From the NCBI RefSeq assembly GCF_023700755.1, contig NZ_JAMKOJ010000001.1, positions 310,001-374,000 on the forward strand: a stretch of DNA of 64,000 nucleotides, written 5' to 3'. Below are positions 28,058 to 36,283 of the stretch, piece after piece (the stretch's first letter is position 1; each line of letters opens with the position of its first letter). The position numbers were made by a program, and so were the translations under genes. This stretch comes from Allorhizobium sonneratiae (lineage in GTDB: Bacteria > Pseudomonadota > Alphaproteobacteria > Rhizobiales > Rhizobiaceae). The notes beneath the pieces were generated by a model. That model was not told where the DNA came from, ran no database searches, and saw nothing but the letters and a program-made list of their open reading frames with translations.

Positions 28058-29092
28058 TTAGTTCCCGTCCATTGTCTGCAAGGCGTCGATGATCACCTGC
28101 ATATCCTCGGGCAGTGGCGCTTCGAAATGGAGCGTTTCGCCGGTTGAGGGATGCTCGAAGGCCAGAAGATAGGCGTGCAGCGCCTGGCGATGGAAATCCT
28201 TTACCAGGGTTTTTGCCGGTTCCGGCAGGCGGTTGGCCTTGGTCTTGAAGGCGGCGCCATAATCGGGATCGCCAAGGAGCGGATGGCCGATATGGGCCAT
28301 ATGCACGCGGATCTGGTGGGTGCGGCCGGTTTCCAGCCGGCATTCCACCAGCGAGGCAAGGCAGCTTGCATCGGGTTGCTGGCCGTAACGCTCCACCACC
28401 TCGTAATGGGTGATGGCCTCGCGGGCGTCGTCGCTGTCTTCATGTTTGACGGTGCGTTTGGTGCGGTCTCCGGCGCGGCCAAGGGCGGCGTCGATCGTGC
28501 CCCTCAGACTTTGTGGACGGCCCCAGACCACGGCCTGATAGGCGCGTTCCAGCGGGCCGGAGCGGCCATGATCGGCAAACTGCGCCGCCAGATGCCGGTG
28601 GGACAGATCATTCTTGGCCACGACCATGACACCGGAGGTTTCCTTGTCCAGCCGGTGGACGATGCCGGGACGGCGCACACCGCCAATGCCGGAGAGGCTG
28701 TCACCGCAATGATGGATCAGCGCATTGACCAGTGTGCCGGTCCAGTTGCCTGCACCCGGATGAACGACGAGGCCTGCGGGCTTGACGAGCACGATCAGAT
28801 CGTCATCCTCATAAAGCACGTCGAGCGGAATATCTTCCCCTTTGGGCTCCGGGTCTTCCGGCTCCGGCATGGCAATCAGCAGATGCTCGCCCGGCCTGAT
28901 CTTGCGCTTGGCCTCGTGCACCACCTGACCGTTGATCGAAATCGCGCCCTGTTCAATCAGGGCCTTGATGCGGCTGCGCGACAAGTCCCCCTCCAGCGTC
29001 AAAGCCAGCCAGGCATCGAGCCGCCCTTCGGCGTCATCGCCTGCAATCAGCTCTTTCCTCACTGCGTCGGCTTGTTTAAAGGGGGCAGTCAT
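28058..29092 (-). CDS. RluA-family 23S rRNA pseudouridine synthase, RluD-like
   Basis: 344 residues. An N-terminal S4 RNA-binding domain (SRSRIKALIEQGAISINGQV) is followed by the catalytic domain with GIVHRLDKETSGVMVVAKND, whose Asp (near residue 147) is the nucleophile. HQIRVHMAHIGHPLLGDPDY is the conserved second motif. It isomerises uridines, most likely in helix 69 of 23S rRNA if it is a true RluD. The ATG at 29092 follows CAGGA. It is divergent from the small membrane protein at 29211. Confidence 0.9.
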   Translation of the reverse strand: MTAPFKQADAVRKELIAGDDAEGRLDAWLALTLEGDLSRSRIKALIEQGAISINGQVVHEAKRKIRPGEHLLIAMPEPEDPEPKGEDIPLDVLYEDDDLIVLVKPAGLVVHPGAGNWTGTLVNALIHHCGDSLSGIGGVRRPGIVHRLDKETSGVMVVAKNDLSHRHLAAQFADHGRSGPLERAYQAVVWGRPQSLRGTIDAALGRAGDRTKRTVKHEDSDDAREAITHYEVVERYGQQPDASCLASLVECRLETGRTHQIRVHMAHIGHPLLGDPDYGAAFKTKANRLPEPAKTLVKDFHRQALHAYLLAFEHPSTGETLHFEAPLPEDMQVIIDALQTMDGN

Positions 29093-29210
29093 TGCGCGAT
29101 CCTGTCATTCGGCTTTGGAGCGCTGTTCGATATGAGATAATCAGATCGAAACGCAGTCCAACGCAAGCCCGAGGGGGCGGATATGCGCCCGATCAGGAAA
29201 GGTGAAGTCT

Positions 29211-29594
29211 ATGAGCCAATTCGACGCCGAGGACCAGCAGGAGGAAAAGCCTCTCGATCCTGTGCTCGAAAAAGTGCGACGCAAGATGGTGCGGTTGCAG
29301 CTTGTATCGGCGGGTGTGATGTTTGTCAGCCTTATGGCTGTCCTTGGCGCCGTTGTCTATAAGGTGCGGCATGTCTCCGCACCAGAAAAGCCGGAAATTG
29401 CCACGCCGTTTGCCGTGCCGTCCGATCAGCCTCTGGCGCTGACGGCGCAATTGCCGGACGGTTTTACCGTCACCTCGACCTCGCTATCAGGTGCTGAGAT
29501 CCTGTTTTACGGCAAGACAGCTGACGGACAGGCACAGGCGCTGGTCTATGATCTGAAGACTGGCCGGATGGTGGCCGTGGTCACGCTGCGCTAA
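29211..29594 (+). CDS. Small single-pass membrane protein, unknown function
   Basis: 127 residues. A charged cytoplasmic N-terminus (DAEDQQEEKPLDPVLEKVRR) leads to one membrane helix near residues 29-52 (LQLVSAGVMFVSLMAVLGAV) and a small periplasmic domain of about 75 residues rich in beta-type sequence. The ATG at 29211 is placed by AAAGG at 29197-29201; the in-frame GTG at 29202 is too close. It lies 9 bases before the TrmH-family gene, so the two are probably co-transcribed. I do not recognise the domain. Confidence 0.8.
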   Translation: MSQFDAEDQQEEKPLDPVLEKVRRKMVRLQLVSAGVMFVSLMAVLGAVVYKVRHVSAPEKPEIATPFAVPSDQPLALTAQLPDGFTVTSTSLSGAEILFYGKTADGQAQALVYDLKTGRMVAVVTLR

Positions 29595-29603
29595 GGATCG
29601 GCA

Positions 29604-30440
29604 GTGCCAGATTTTCTTCCCATCACCGATCCGGACGATCCGCGCGTGTCAGCCTTTCGCCATATCCGCGAAAAGGATCTGGTCGGACGTCAGGGCCGGT
29701 TCATCGCTGAAGGCACGGTGGTTCTGCGGATGCTGCTTGCCGCCCATCGGGCAGGGCGAGGCATTGAGGCCGAGGCGCTGCTGCTTCTGGAAAACCGGGT
29801 TTCCGGTCTGGCAGACCTTTTGCAAGACTGGCCGCCGGATCTGCCGGTCTATGTCGCCAGTGCCGCTGTCATCGATGCGATTGCCGGGTTTCATCTACAT
29901 CGCGGCGTACTGGCGCTGGGGCGGCGCAACAGCGCGGACACGCTTGAGGCGTTGATTTCCCGTCTGCCGGAAGATGCGCTCCTGCTCACCGGATGCGGCA
30001 TTTCCAATCACGACAATGTCGGTGCCATGTTTCGCAATGCCGCAGCCTTTGGCGCCGATGCGGTTCTGCTGGATGAGGCAAGCTGCGATCCCCTTTATCG
30101 CAAGGCGCTCAGGGTTTCGGTCGGTTCGGTGCTGACGACGCCCTATCTGCGCCAGGATGACGGATTGGCGCTGCTTGCAGCCCTTGACCGGGCCGGTTTT
30201 CTGATCGCCGCACTCAGCCCCTCCGGCAGGCTGGAGATCAGTGCGCTTGGCAAGATGATGGCGACACGCAGGCGCGTGGCGCTGGTTCTCGGCACGGAAG
30301 GCGAGGGATTGCCGCAGACAGTGCTTGAGCGATTTCTCAGCGTACGCATTGCCCAGTCGCCAGCTCTCGACAGTCTCAATCTTGGAACGGCCAGCGGCAT
30401 TGCGCTGCACAGTCTGGCCGTGGCCATGGGGCGGGTATAG
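29604..30440 (+). CDS. TrmH/SpoU-family RNA methyltransferase
   Basis: 278-residue S-adenosylmethionine-dependent 2'-O-ribose methyltransferase with the SPOUT knot. Motif 1 is GISNHDNVGAMFRNAAAFGA, motif 2 VALVLGTEGEGLP, and motif 3 SLNLGTASGIALHSLA. The N-terminal 110 residues are an L30e-like substrate-binding domain (RFIAEGTVVLRMLL). The start is GTG at 29604 with AAGGA. It modifies tRNA or rRNA; the target base cannot be told from sequence. Confidence 0.88.
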   Translation: MPDFLPITDPDDPRVSAFRHIREKDLVGRQGRFIAEGTVVLRMLLAAHRAGRGIEAEALLLLENRVSGLADLLQDWPPDLPVYVASAAVIDAIAGFHLHRGVLALGRRNSADTLEALISRLPEDALLLTGCGISNHDNVGAMFRNAAAFGADAVLLDEASCDPLYRKALRVSVGSVLTTPYLRQDDGLALLAALDRAGFLIAALSPSGRLEISALGKMMATRRRVALVLGTEGEGLPQTVLERFLSVRIAQSPALDSLNLGTASGIALHSLAVAMGRV

Positions 30441-30471
30441 CGGACGGTCAGGCTTTCCTGCCGATGCCGGC

Positions 30472-30771
30472 TTATGCCTTTTGCCTGAGCTTCTGCTGGA
30501 TAAGCCCTTCGGGGCGCGCCGCGTCTGCGGGCAGCTCGGTCCTGTCTGCCAGCAGCGAGGCTAGAGCGGCAGTCTCCTGCCTGTCACAGGCGGTATAGAT
30601 CAGCATGTCGGCGGCCAGATCGGCAATCGCCTCGCGCAGGCGGGCGCTTTCCGTGGGGTCGTCCAGCACCTGTCGGCTGCTGACCTTCAACTGTGTCTTG
30701 AGAGCGTTCGCCCGCTGCTGCAGGCTGTCCGTTGAGGGTGAGGTCCAAACGTCTCTGTCTCTGTCTGTCAC
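30472..30771 (-). CDS. Short conserved-looking protein, unknown
   Basis: 99 residues from a GTG at 30771 (AAAGAG upstream), converging on the methyltransferase gene. The composition is ordinary for the genome and mostly helical (RANALKTQLKVSSRQVLDDP, LREAIADLAADMLIYTACD), with no signal peptide or membrane segment. It lies 40 bases downstream of the eipA stop and in the same direction, so it could share that transcript. No domain recognised; moderate confidence that it is expressed. Confidence 0.55.
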   Translation of the reverse strand: MTDRDRDVWTSPSTDSLQQRANALKTQLKVSSRQVLDDPTESARLREAIADLAADMLIYTACDRQETAALASLLADRTELPADAARPEGLIQQKLRQKA

Positions 30772-30811
30772 GCTATGCTCTTTGGTTCGAGACCAGGATT
30801 GCCGGATGAGG

Positions 30812-31405
30812 TCAGAAGGGATTCCAGGTGGCTTGCGGGGTCAATTTCAGATAGCCGACATTGATGCCGAGACGGGCACCGATACCGGTGCGGATCGGGG
30901 CGATGACCATATTGTCGTTTTTCAGCACGGTCATGCCGAAACCCGCCACCACATAGGCTGAGCCGCTGACGCCGCCGAAACGGCTATAGAGACTATCCAC
31001 CGAGGGCAGGTTATAGACCAGCATCATGGTGCGGTTGCCATCACCGCCGTAATCAAGGCCAAGAGACGGCCCCTGCCAGAACACCGGATGCTGACCGGCA
31101 TTCTTGGTGTAAAGCGTACCCTCGCCATAGGTCAGCCCGGCGATGAAGGCGCCGGACCCTTCCTGACCCAGAATATAGCCGTTGGGAAGGCCGTATTGGG
31201 AAAAAGCCTTCTCGACCACTTTCGCCAGGGCGCCACTGGTTGAGCCAAAAAAGGAATGTCCTGCATCGACGACTTCCTGAATGGTGTATTGATCGTCCCG
31301 AGCCTGCTGGGCCTGAGCCGGAAGAACGGCGCCAAGGGTAACGGCCAGAACGGCCGCAATCATGATCCAGGCGCCTGAGAGGCCCCGATGAGCGGAAAAG
31401 CGCAT
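30812..31405 (-). CDS. eipA: EipA/DUF1134 envelope integrity protein
   Basis: 197-residue periplasmic protein of the DUF1134 family. After a signal peptide (GAWIMIAAVLAVTLGAVLPA, cut near AQA) the mature part contains VVDAGHSFFGSTSGALAKVV, EGSGAFIAGLTYGEG and FGGVSGSAYVVAGFG, a small beta-barrel fold. The ATG at 31405 is fixed by GAGGAGG; an in-frame start eight codons upstream lacks one. In Brucella the homologue EipA supports envelope integrity and its gene is controlled by CtrA. Here the gene is divergent from chpT, with a candidate CtrA box between them. Confidence 0.9.
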   Translation of the reverse strand: MRFSAHRGLSGAWIMIAAVLAVTLGAVLPAQAQQARDDQYTIQEVVDAGHSFFGSTSGALAKVVEKAFSQYGLPNGYILGQEGSGAFIAGLTYGEGTLYTKNAGQHPVFWQGPSLGLDYGGDGNRTMMLVYNLPSVDSLYSRFGGVSGSAYVVAGFGMTVLKNDNMVIAPIRTGIGARLGINVGYLKLTPQATWNPF

Positions 31406-31472
31406 TGTTTCCTCCTCGGAAATAAACAAACTGATGTTTTATAGACGTTGTCACTATCTTGATGGTTTGGTC

Positions 31473-31487
31473 TTAACAATCGGTTTA
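31473..31487. promoter_or_regulatory. Candidate CtrA box between eipA and chpT
   Basis: TTAA-caatcgg-TTTA, one base from the CtrA consensus TTAA-N7-TTAA. It is 68 bases upstream of the eipA start and 100 bases upstream of the chpT start, so it could serve either gene. Confidence 0.55.
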
Positions 31488-31586
31488 CCAAATATGGTGT
31501 CATTATGACGGAGACACAGGATGGTCAAAACCCGGCCAACCTGCCATAAGGCTGTTCGTGCGACTTTGCCGCCGAGGGAGACATCG

Positions 31587-32240
31587 ATGCTGAAAAACCC
31601 GAACCTGACGCTTGCTGGTCCTGATCTGGCGGCCTTGCTGTGCTCGCGTGTGTGCCATGATGTGATTTCTCCGGTGGGGGCCATCAATAACGGTCTTGAA
31701 CTGCTGGATGAAGGCGGCGCCGATGCCGACGCGATGGATCTGATCCGCACCAGCGCGCTCAATGCTTCTGTCCGGCTGAAATTCGCCCGTCTGGCTTTTG
31801 GCGCATCCGGCTCTGTCGGCGCTTCAATCGATACCGGCGAAGCAGAAAAAGCGGCCAAGGATTTTGCCATTGCCGAAAAGAAGACCGAGGTGAGCTGGAG
31901 CGGTCCGCGCGCCATCATCGCCAAAAACCGGGTCAAGCTGCTGCTCAACCTGTTTCTTGTGGCCTATGGCGCCATTCCGCGTGGCGGTTCGCTGGATGTG
32001 ACGCTGGAAAATCCGGAATTCGAAGCGAAATTCTCCATCGTCGCCAAGGGCCGGATGCTGCGCCTGCCGCAGAAATATGCCGAAATCCTCAATGGACATA
32101 TGGAAGAGGCCGTCGATGCCCATTCCATCCAGCCCTATTATACCGTGTTGCTGGCCGAGGAATCCGGTATGGTGCTCAAATATGCCGTCAATGAAAACGA
32201 CATCGTATTCACGGCAGAGACGTTGGACGCCGGGGCATAA
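31587..32240 (+). CDS. chpT: ChpT histidine phosphotransferase
   Basis: 217-residue dimeric phosphotransfer protein that passes phosphate from hybrid kinase CckA to CtrA and CpdR. The phospho-accepting His is H24 in SRVCHDVISPVGAINNGLEL, which matches the ChpT DHp helix. The C-terminal half is a degenerate Bergerat-type domain lacking ATP motifs, as expected. The ATG at 31587 follows GGGAGA; an upstream in-frame start at 31521 would add 22 residues. It sits about 1.2 kb from ctrA, its target. Confidence 0.92.
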   Translation: MLKNPNLTLAGPDLAALLCSRVCHDVISPVGAINNGLELLDEGGADADAMDLIRTSALNASVRLKFARLAFGASGSVGASIDTGEAEKAAKDFAIAEKKTEVSWSGPRAIIAKNRVKLLLNLFLVAYGAIPRGGSLDVTLENPEFEAKFSIVAKGRMLRLPQKYAEILNGHMEEAVDAHSIQPYYTVLLAEESGMVLKYAVNENDIVFTAETLDAGA

Positions 32241-32599
32241 TCCTTTTGCCCGCACTGTCGTGGGGTATAGGCTCAAGCGAAGCAATGCCCCCTGACCCTT
32301 TGTCCAGCGTGTGCCATTTGCGCCGGTAATGCTTCATTAGGCTTCTTGTTTTACGCTTGTGGCAAGGGTCTGGGTGGTTTTGTGGCTGATTACGCGGCGT
32401 TGTTTGCCGTTGACTGTGCGTGGTTTGATCCGCTGGAATGAGATCGGTAGTCGCAGTCTTTGAATGAACGCATATCGTTATCGCAAACTGCTCCAAACTT
32501 CCTATGCTGATGCTTCCCTGTCTCAGGACATATCCTGCCTGACACCGGGGATGTAATGACCTTTTGGGCAGTATGCATCTGAACGGAGTTTGAGGCGCT

Positions 32600-32755
32600 G
32601 CATGGCGTTGTCGTTTCATTACGCACTATGGAACGCGACAGGAGTGGATGCATAATGTCTTGAGGCGGGATCGATTCAAGATAAAATTATGTAGAAGATT
32701 GAGAATGTTACAGCGTCCAAACTATGTTTTTTAAAAACGCGGGCGCTGTCGGGAG
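32600..32755. repeat. Degenerate mosaic repeats in the chpT-receiver gap
   Basis: Decayed copies of M1 (gtcgtttcattacgcactat), M3 (gcataatgtc facing aaattatgta) and M4 (ttacagcgtcc and gggcgctgt) lie in order. The gap is 567 bases (32241-32807); before the repeats I see no gene in it. Confidence 0.55.
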
Positions 32756-32807
32756 ATGATGATGATCATGCACCTCCCGTGTGTGCCTATTGTGAGAGGA
32801 GATGAGC

Positions 32808-33173
32808 ATGAAGCGACTTTTGATTGCGGATTCCTCGGACATTGTCCGGAAAGTCGGCCGCAAGATTCTCTCCGAACTGGGCTATGACATCAGCGAAGCG
32901 GCGGATGCCCGTGCTGCGCTTGTAAGTTGTGAAACAAGTCTGCCGAATTTCATGATCGTCGATTCCGGCCTTGATGGTGCGCTCGACCTGATCACCAATG
33001 TGCGAGCTATGCCGGATGGCAAGACCGTCCGGATTTTTTACTGCGTCATTGAGGCAGATCTGAAAACCATGATGCTTGGCAAGAGGGCAGGGGCCAGCGA
33101 CTTTCTCCTCAAACCCTTTGATCGCAAGACCTTGACGGCTGCTTTCAGCAAGTCGGAAGGGGCGGCTGCCTAA
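32808..33173 (+). CDS. Single-domain response regulator
   Basis: 121-residue stand-alone receiver. AGAGGAG (32795-32801) places the start at the ATG of 32808 rather than the ATG at 32802. The phospho-acceptor is D52 (FMIVDSGLDGA) and the conserved Lys is K102 (DFLLKPFD). The acidic pocket has D8 within LLIADSSD. The usual switch Thr/Ser is replaced by Val80 (IFYCVIEADL), so conformational output may be atypical. It lies between chpT and ctrA, an arrangement I recall from other Rhizobiaceae. It may take phosphate from ChpT or act as a phosphate sink; it has no DNA-binding domain. Confidence 0.88.
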   Translation: MKRLLIADSSDIVRKVGRKILSELGYDISEAADARAALVSCETSLPNFMIVDSGLDGALDLITNVRAMPDGKTVRIFYCVIEADLKTMMLGKRAGASDFLLKPFDRKTLTAAFSKSEGAAA

Positions 33174-33280
33174 AGCATGTCGCGTTTCATTGTCCTCAAT
33201 GAAACGATAACGTTCATAAGAAAAATCAAAGACTTAAAGCGCGTTGCATAGGGCTGATAAGCCGCAGCATCCTTTAAACA
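33172..33280. repeat. Mosaic palindromic repeat (M1 and M2)
   Basis: TAAAGCATGTCGCGTTTCAT begins M1, which begins at the stop codon of the receiver gene (TAA at 33171-33173). M2 follows (aaagcgcgttgcatagggct and gataagccgc). Together with the bidirectional hairpin at 33295 it fills the gap to ctrA. Confidence 0.75.
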
Positions 33281-33294
33281 AACAATACAAAAAC

Positions 33295-33332
33295 CGGCAG
33301 GACCGCGCCTATCTCTTGGCGTGATCCTGCCG
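33295..33332. terminator. Bidirectional terminator between the receiver gene and ctrA
   Basis: CGGCAGGA (33295-33302) faces TCCTGCCG (33325-33332), with an inner CGCC/GGCG pair. On the minus strand it is followed by GGTTTTTG, fitting a terminator for ctrA. On the plus strand ATTTATTG follows. Confidence 0.75.
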
Positions 33333-33410
33333 ATTTATTGAATTTATAATCTGGACCTTGTGGCCGCACTGGATGATACGGCCAATCAGTATCCTCAAGC
33401 CTGCTTGCGA

Positions 33411-34112
33411 TCAGGCCGTTTCCATATATTCGCTACCATCCGGCTCGCGCAGCACATAGCCGCGGCCCCAGACGGTTTCGATGTAATTGGCGCCGCCAGC
33501 CGCATTGGCCAGTTTTTTGCGCAATTTGCAGATGAAAACGTCAATGATCTTCAGTTCCGGCTCGTCCATGCCGCCATAGAGATGGTTGAGGAACATTTCC
33601 TTGGTCAATGTCGTGCCTTTGCGCAGCGACAATAGCTCAAGCATCTGATATTCCTTGCCTGTCAGATGCACACGCGTGCCGCCAACCTCAACCGTCTTGG
33701 CATCGAGATTGACGATCAGTTCGCCGGTGACGATGATCGACTGGGCATGCCCCTTGGAACGGCGTACGATCGCATGAATACGGGCAACGAGCTCGTCCTT
33801 GTGGAACGGCTTTGTCATGTAATCGTCAGCGCCGAAGCCGAGGCCGCGGACCTTGTCCTCGATGCCGGCCATGCCGGACAGAATGAGGATCGGAGTTTTC
33901 ACCTTCGACAGGCGCAGGGTGCGCAGAACCTCATAACCCGACATGTCGGGCAGGTTCAGGTCGAGGAGAATGATATCATAGTCATAAAGCTTGCCGAGAT
34001 CGACGCCTTCTTCGCCAAGATCCGTAGTGTAGACATTAAAGCTCTCGGACTTGAGCATCAACTCGATGCTCTGCGCCGTCGCGCTGTCGTCTTCGATGAG
34101 TAGAACCCGCAT
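33411..34112 (-). CDS. ctrA: Cell-cycle master response regulator CtrA
   Basis: 233-residue OmpR-type regulator. The receiver has the acidic pair D8/D9, phosphorylated D51 ([20 protein letters not shown]) and KPF. The C-terminal winged helix has [20 protein letters not shown] and [10 protein letters not shown], the near-invariant CtrA DNA-recognition region. It ends in ...META, a small-residue tail like those used for ClpXP turnover. In alphaproteobacteria CtrA controls division, flagella and envelope genes, and is fed by CckA-ChpT. The upstream region carries GAnTC methylation sites and a CtrA-like box, in line with autoregulation and CcrM control. Confidence 0.97.
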   Translation of the reverse strand: MRVLLIEDDSATAQSIELMLKSESFNVYTTDLGEEGVDLGKLYDYDIILLDLNLPDMSGYEVLRTLRLSKVKTPILILSGMAGIEDKVRGLGFGADDYMTKPFHKDELVARIHAIVRRSKGHAQSIIVTGELIVNLDAKTVEVGGTRVHLTGKEYQMLELLSLRKGTTLTKEMFLNHLYGGMDEPELKIIDVFICKLRKKLANAAGGANYIETVWGRGYVLREPDGSEYMETA

Positions 34113-34217
34113 AATTATCCCCTTTACCGCCGCCGAAAGGTCAAGATGGCCCCCTACGCGATACGGATCCAGTCGTTGCCTGATTTGAAGGCTGCCATCA
34201 AATGGTTAACAAATTCT

Positions 34218-34488
34218 GATTCCCTCTGGCAAGGTCTATCGAATCTATTAAGTTTCATGGTGAACCTCCTGCTTCACTCTTTGGTTTCTCATCGCCACAG
34301 ATGAATTCTTACGGAAAAAAGCCCCGGTAAGTGATTCATTTGACTTATCATTGTCGAAGTCCACGTTTTTGGACCCTGGCATTTACCGACCCTTAAATGA
34401 TCCTCCTTATCATTAACGATGCCCGTAAACGAAAGGTTACCAAAGGTAGTTTTTTGTTAACGTCCTCAAGATTTTTTCGGGGTGATTC
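34218..34488. promoter_or_regulatory. Four GAnTC (CcrM) sites in the ctrA upstream region
   Basis: GATTC at 34218-34222, GAATC at 34241-34245, GATTC at 34333-34337 and GATTC at 34484-34488. CcrM methylates GAnTC, and methylation of ctrA promoters is established in Caulobacter and rhizobial relatives. The same 446-base gap also serves the FliJ-like gene. Confidence 0.6.
34382..34396. promoter_or_regulatory. Candidate CtrA box upstream of ctrA and the FliJ-like gene
   Basis: TTTA-ccgaccc-TTAA, which on the other strand reads TTAA-N7-TAAA, one base from consensus. It lies 270 bases upstream of the ctrA start and 163 bases upstream of the FliJ-like gene. Confidence 0.5.
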
Positions 34489-34558
34489 GTTTTAATGTCC
34501 GCGGGCGATGTCATTTTTAAGTGAAAGCGGGGCGTCTCGCATCACGGGAGTATTGCGT

Positions 34559-34909
34559 ATGAAGTCGCGTGAGAGCCTGGTTCGCCTGAAGGCATTTCAG
34601 GTAACTGAGAAACGCCGTCAATTGCAGCAGTTGCAATTGATGATGGGCGAGTTTGAAAAAATGGCAAAAGAGCTGGAAAACCAGATTTTGCTGGAAGAGA
34701 AAAAAGCAGGGATTACCGATCCCGGCCATTTTGCCTATCCGACCTTTGCCAAGGCGGCGAGACAGCGCGCTGACAATCTTCAGACCTCCATCCGGGAACT
34801 GAAGATTCAACAGGACGCCGCCGAACTGGCCCTGGAGGAGGCGGTTGCCGATCACGCCAAGGCCGCAGCGCTTGAAGAGCGGGATGGCCAGCAGCGTCAA
34901 CGGGCATGA
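34559..34909 (+). CDS. FliJ-like coiled-coil protein
   Basis: 116 residues, almost entirely coiled coil (KRRQLQQLQLMMGEFEKMAK, then ENQILLEEKKAG and RQRADNLQTSIRELKIQQDA). The ATG at 34559 follows GGGAG; an upstream in-frame ATG at 34508 is unlikely. The length and pattern match FliJ-type chaperones of the flagellar export ATPase, which in Rhizobiaceae lie divergently beside ctrA. It would escort export substrates or link FliI to FlhA. Similarity to FliJ is structural rather than by fixed motif, so function is probable, not certain. Confidence 0.72.
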   Translation: MKSRESLVRLKAFQVTEKRRQLQQLQLMMGEFEKMAKELENQILLEEKKAGITDPGHFAYPTFAKAARQRADNLQTSIRELKIQQDAAELALEEAVADHAKAAALEERDGQQRQRA

Positions 34910-35397
34910 GCCCTCAGGATTTTTAAGGTCTGCTGGATGATTTTGACCTGAGAGCGCGTTTCGATCAGATATGATCGGACCGGCGCGTTTGGCTTTTCTG
35001 TTTCAACGCAGGTCGTTATGGAAACCAACCCTAACAGTCTTGAAGACCAGGCTTTGTATTCAGAACGACCTACCGCATCTCTTCTCTATTTTATAAATCG
35101 TCTGATGCTGTAAAACTTATCGCGCAAACCTTATGAACGGGTTTGCCGTAAAGACATGTGACAAAACATGGACTGAAAGCACTATGATGGCGGCTGAGGA
35201 GTCAGAGCGCTTCTATACGAAGAAGACCGCCAGCATAGGATTGTGTTTTAAGCGAAATTCTGCTGGGCAGTGGGTGAGATAAGTTGCGCTGCGGTATCGG
35301 CAGATTGGATAAGTTTGGCACTCCAACAGCCTGACCGATGCAAAAAGGGGAGGGGCAGGGCTTCGATCCGACAAATACCGTTCGCTTATGAAAATCT
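34910..35397. other. Gene-free stretch after the FliJ-like gene
   Basis: About 490 bases with no open frame of ordinary composition and no recognisable RNA gene. Only decayed fragments resembling the repeat modules are visible. I see nothing else in it. Confidence 0.5.
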
Positions 35398-35520
35398 ATA
35401 AGGCTAAAGTACGCTGTGGTTTGTCAGCCTGATGCACGGTGCTTTAAATCTTTGATGTGTCGCATGTACGGTATCGTTTCATTGAGGGCAATGAAACGCA
35501 ACGTGCTTTGGTGGTTTGAT
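35398..35520. repeat. Mosaic palindromic repeat (M2 and M1)
   Basis: M2 (about 35404-35445, gtttgtcagcctgatgcac) and M1 (ATCGTTTCATTG facing CAATGAAACGCA) in the same order and spacing as at 329-435, including the shared spacer containing tgtgtcgcatgtacg. Beyond it, near 35675, is a fragment of M5 (gagcattgtcccgataaaag), shared with 46670. The remainder to sciP has no gene that I can support. Confidence 0.7.
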
Positions 35521-35745
35521 TATGAGATTTGCTAATCCATTTGCGGAACGCTGGAGAGCAATGTCAGGATCATGAAAGCCACGAGCAACTTTATGATGAT
35601 TGTGGAATTCAAAGAATTCGATATTTGAGTGCGGCGCCTGAGGAAACCGGGACTCAATTGTTAAAGTCATTCTACAAGAGCATTGTCCCGATAAAAGCTC
35701 TCATGGCGACCGCCAGACCAGCGATCGCCTTCGTTTTTCGTCAGA

Positions 35746-36021
35746 TCAATGACGATATTGCTGAATACGTGTTGTTCTGAGACCCGGCAGGCCATGGTCG
35801 TTAATCGAGGATTGCCATGAGAGAAATTCCTCGACTGTCAGCGTATAGCGCTCACAGGCTTCTTCAAGGCTGAGCAGGCCGCCGCGAACGGCAGCAACCA
35901 CTTCAGCCTTGCGGCGAATGACCCAGCGGCGGGTATTGGCAGGCGGCAAATCAGCAATTGTCAAAGGGCTGCCATCGGGGCCGATGACATATTTTACACG
36001 CGGACGAATTGTTTCGGTCAT
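35746..36021 (-). CDS. sciP: CtrA inhibitor SciP (DUF1153)
   Basis: 91-residue small helix-turn-helix protein, the same size as Caulobacter SciP. Conserved segments are RVKYVIGPDGSPLTIADLPP, RRWVIRRKAEVVAAVRGGLL and EEACERYTLTVEEFLSWQ. SciP binds CtrA and blocks its recruitment of RNA polymerase, limiting CtrA activity to the right cell-cycle window. The ATG at 36021 follows GAGAG; an in-frame start 18 codons upstream adds a Cys-rich tail foreign to the family. A GACTC site and a CtrA-like box lie in its upstream region, consistent with feedback. Confidence 0.92.
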   Translation of the reverse strand: MTETIRPRVKYVIGPDGSPLTIADLPPANTRRWVIRRKAEVVAAVRGGLLSLEEACERYTLTVEEFLSWQSSINDHGLPGLRTTRIQQYRH

Positions 36022-36075
36022 TGGACTCTCTAATACATACTCAAGACCACAGACCCGAAATCTAACGCGGCACAT

Positions 36076-36090
36076 TTAAAAATTACCTAA
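36076..36090. promoter_or_regulatory. Candidate CtrA box upstream of sciP
   Basis: TTAA-aaattac-CTAA, one base from consensus, 55 bases upstream of the sciP start. A GACTC site follows at 36025-36029. In Caulobacter sciP is itself activated by CtrA. Confidence 0.45.
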
Positions 36091-36283
36091 GCCCCAAGTA
36101 AGAATTTGATAAGAATTTTAGCTATTTGCCCCCGAAAACAAATTTTTTGCATGAAGCCGCCATTTTTATCGTCCTGCTCAGACGCTTCGGTGTGGGGTCT
36201 TTTCGAAAACCGGGCGCTTTATAGGCATTCCAGGAAAAATACGTAGCGATGATCGGCTAGAAATTCGTAAAAACAATAAATTA

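Noticed and set aside
32209-32653. Two minus-strand frames in the chpT-receiver gap
   Set aside because: Atypical composition, overlap with degenerate repeats, no start signal.
35529-35780. 83-codon plus-strand frame before sciP
   Set aside because: It runs into sciP on the other strand, has no ribosome site and overlaps a repeat fragment.
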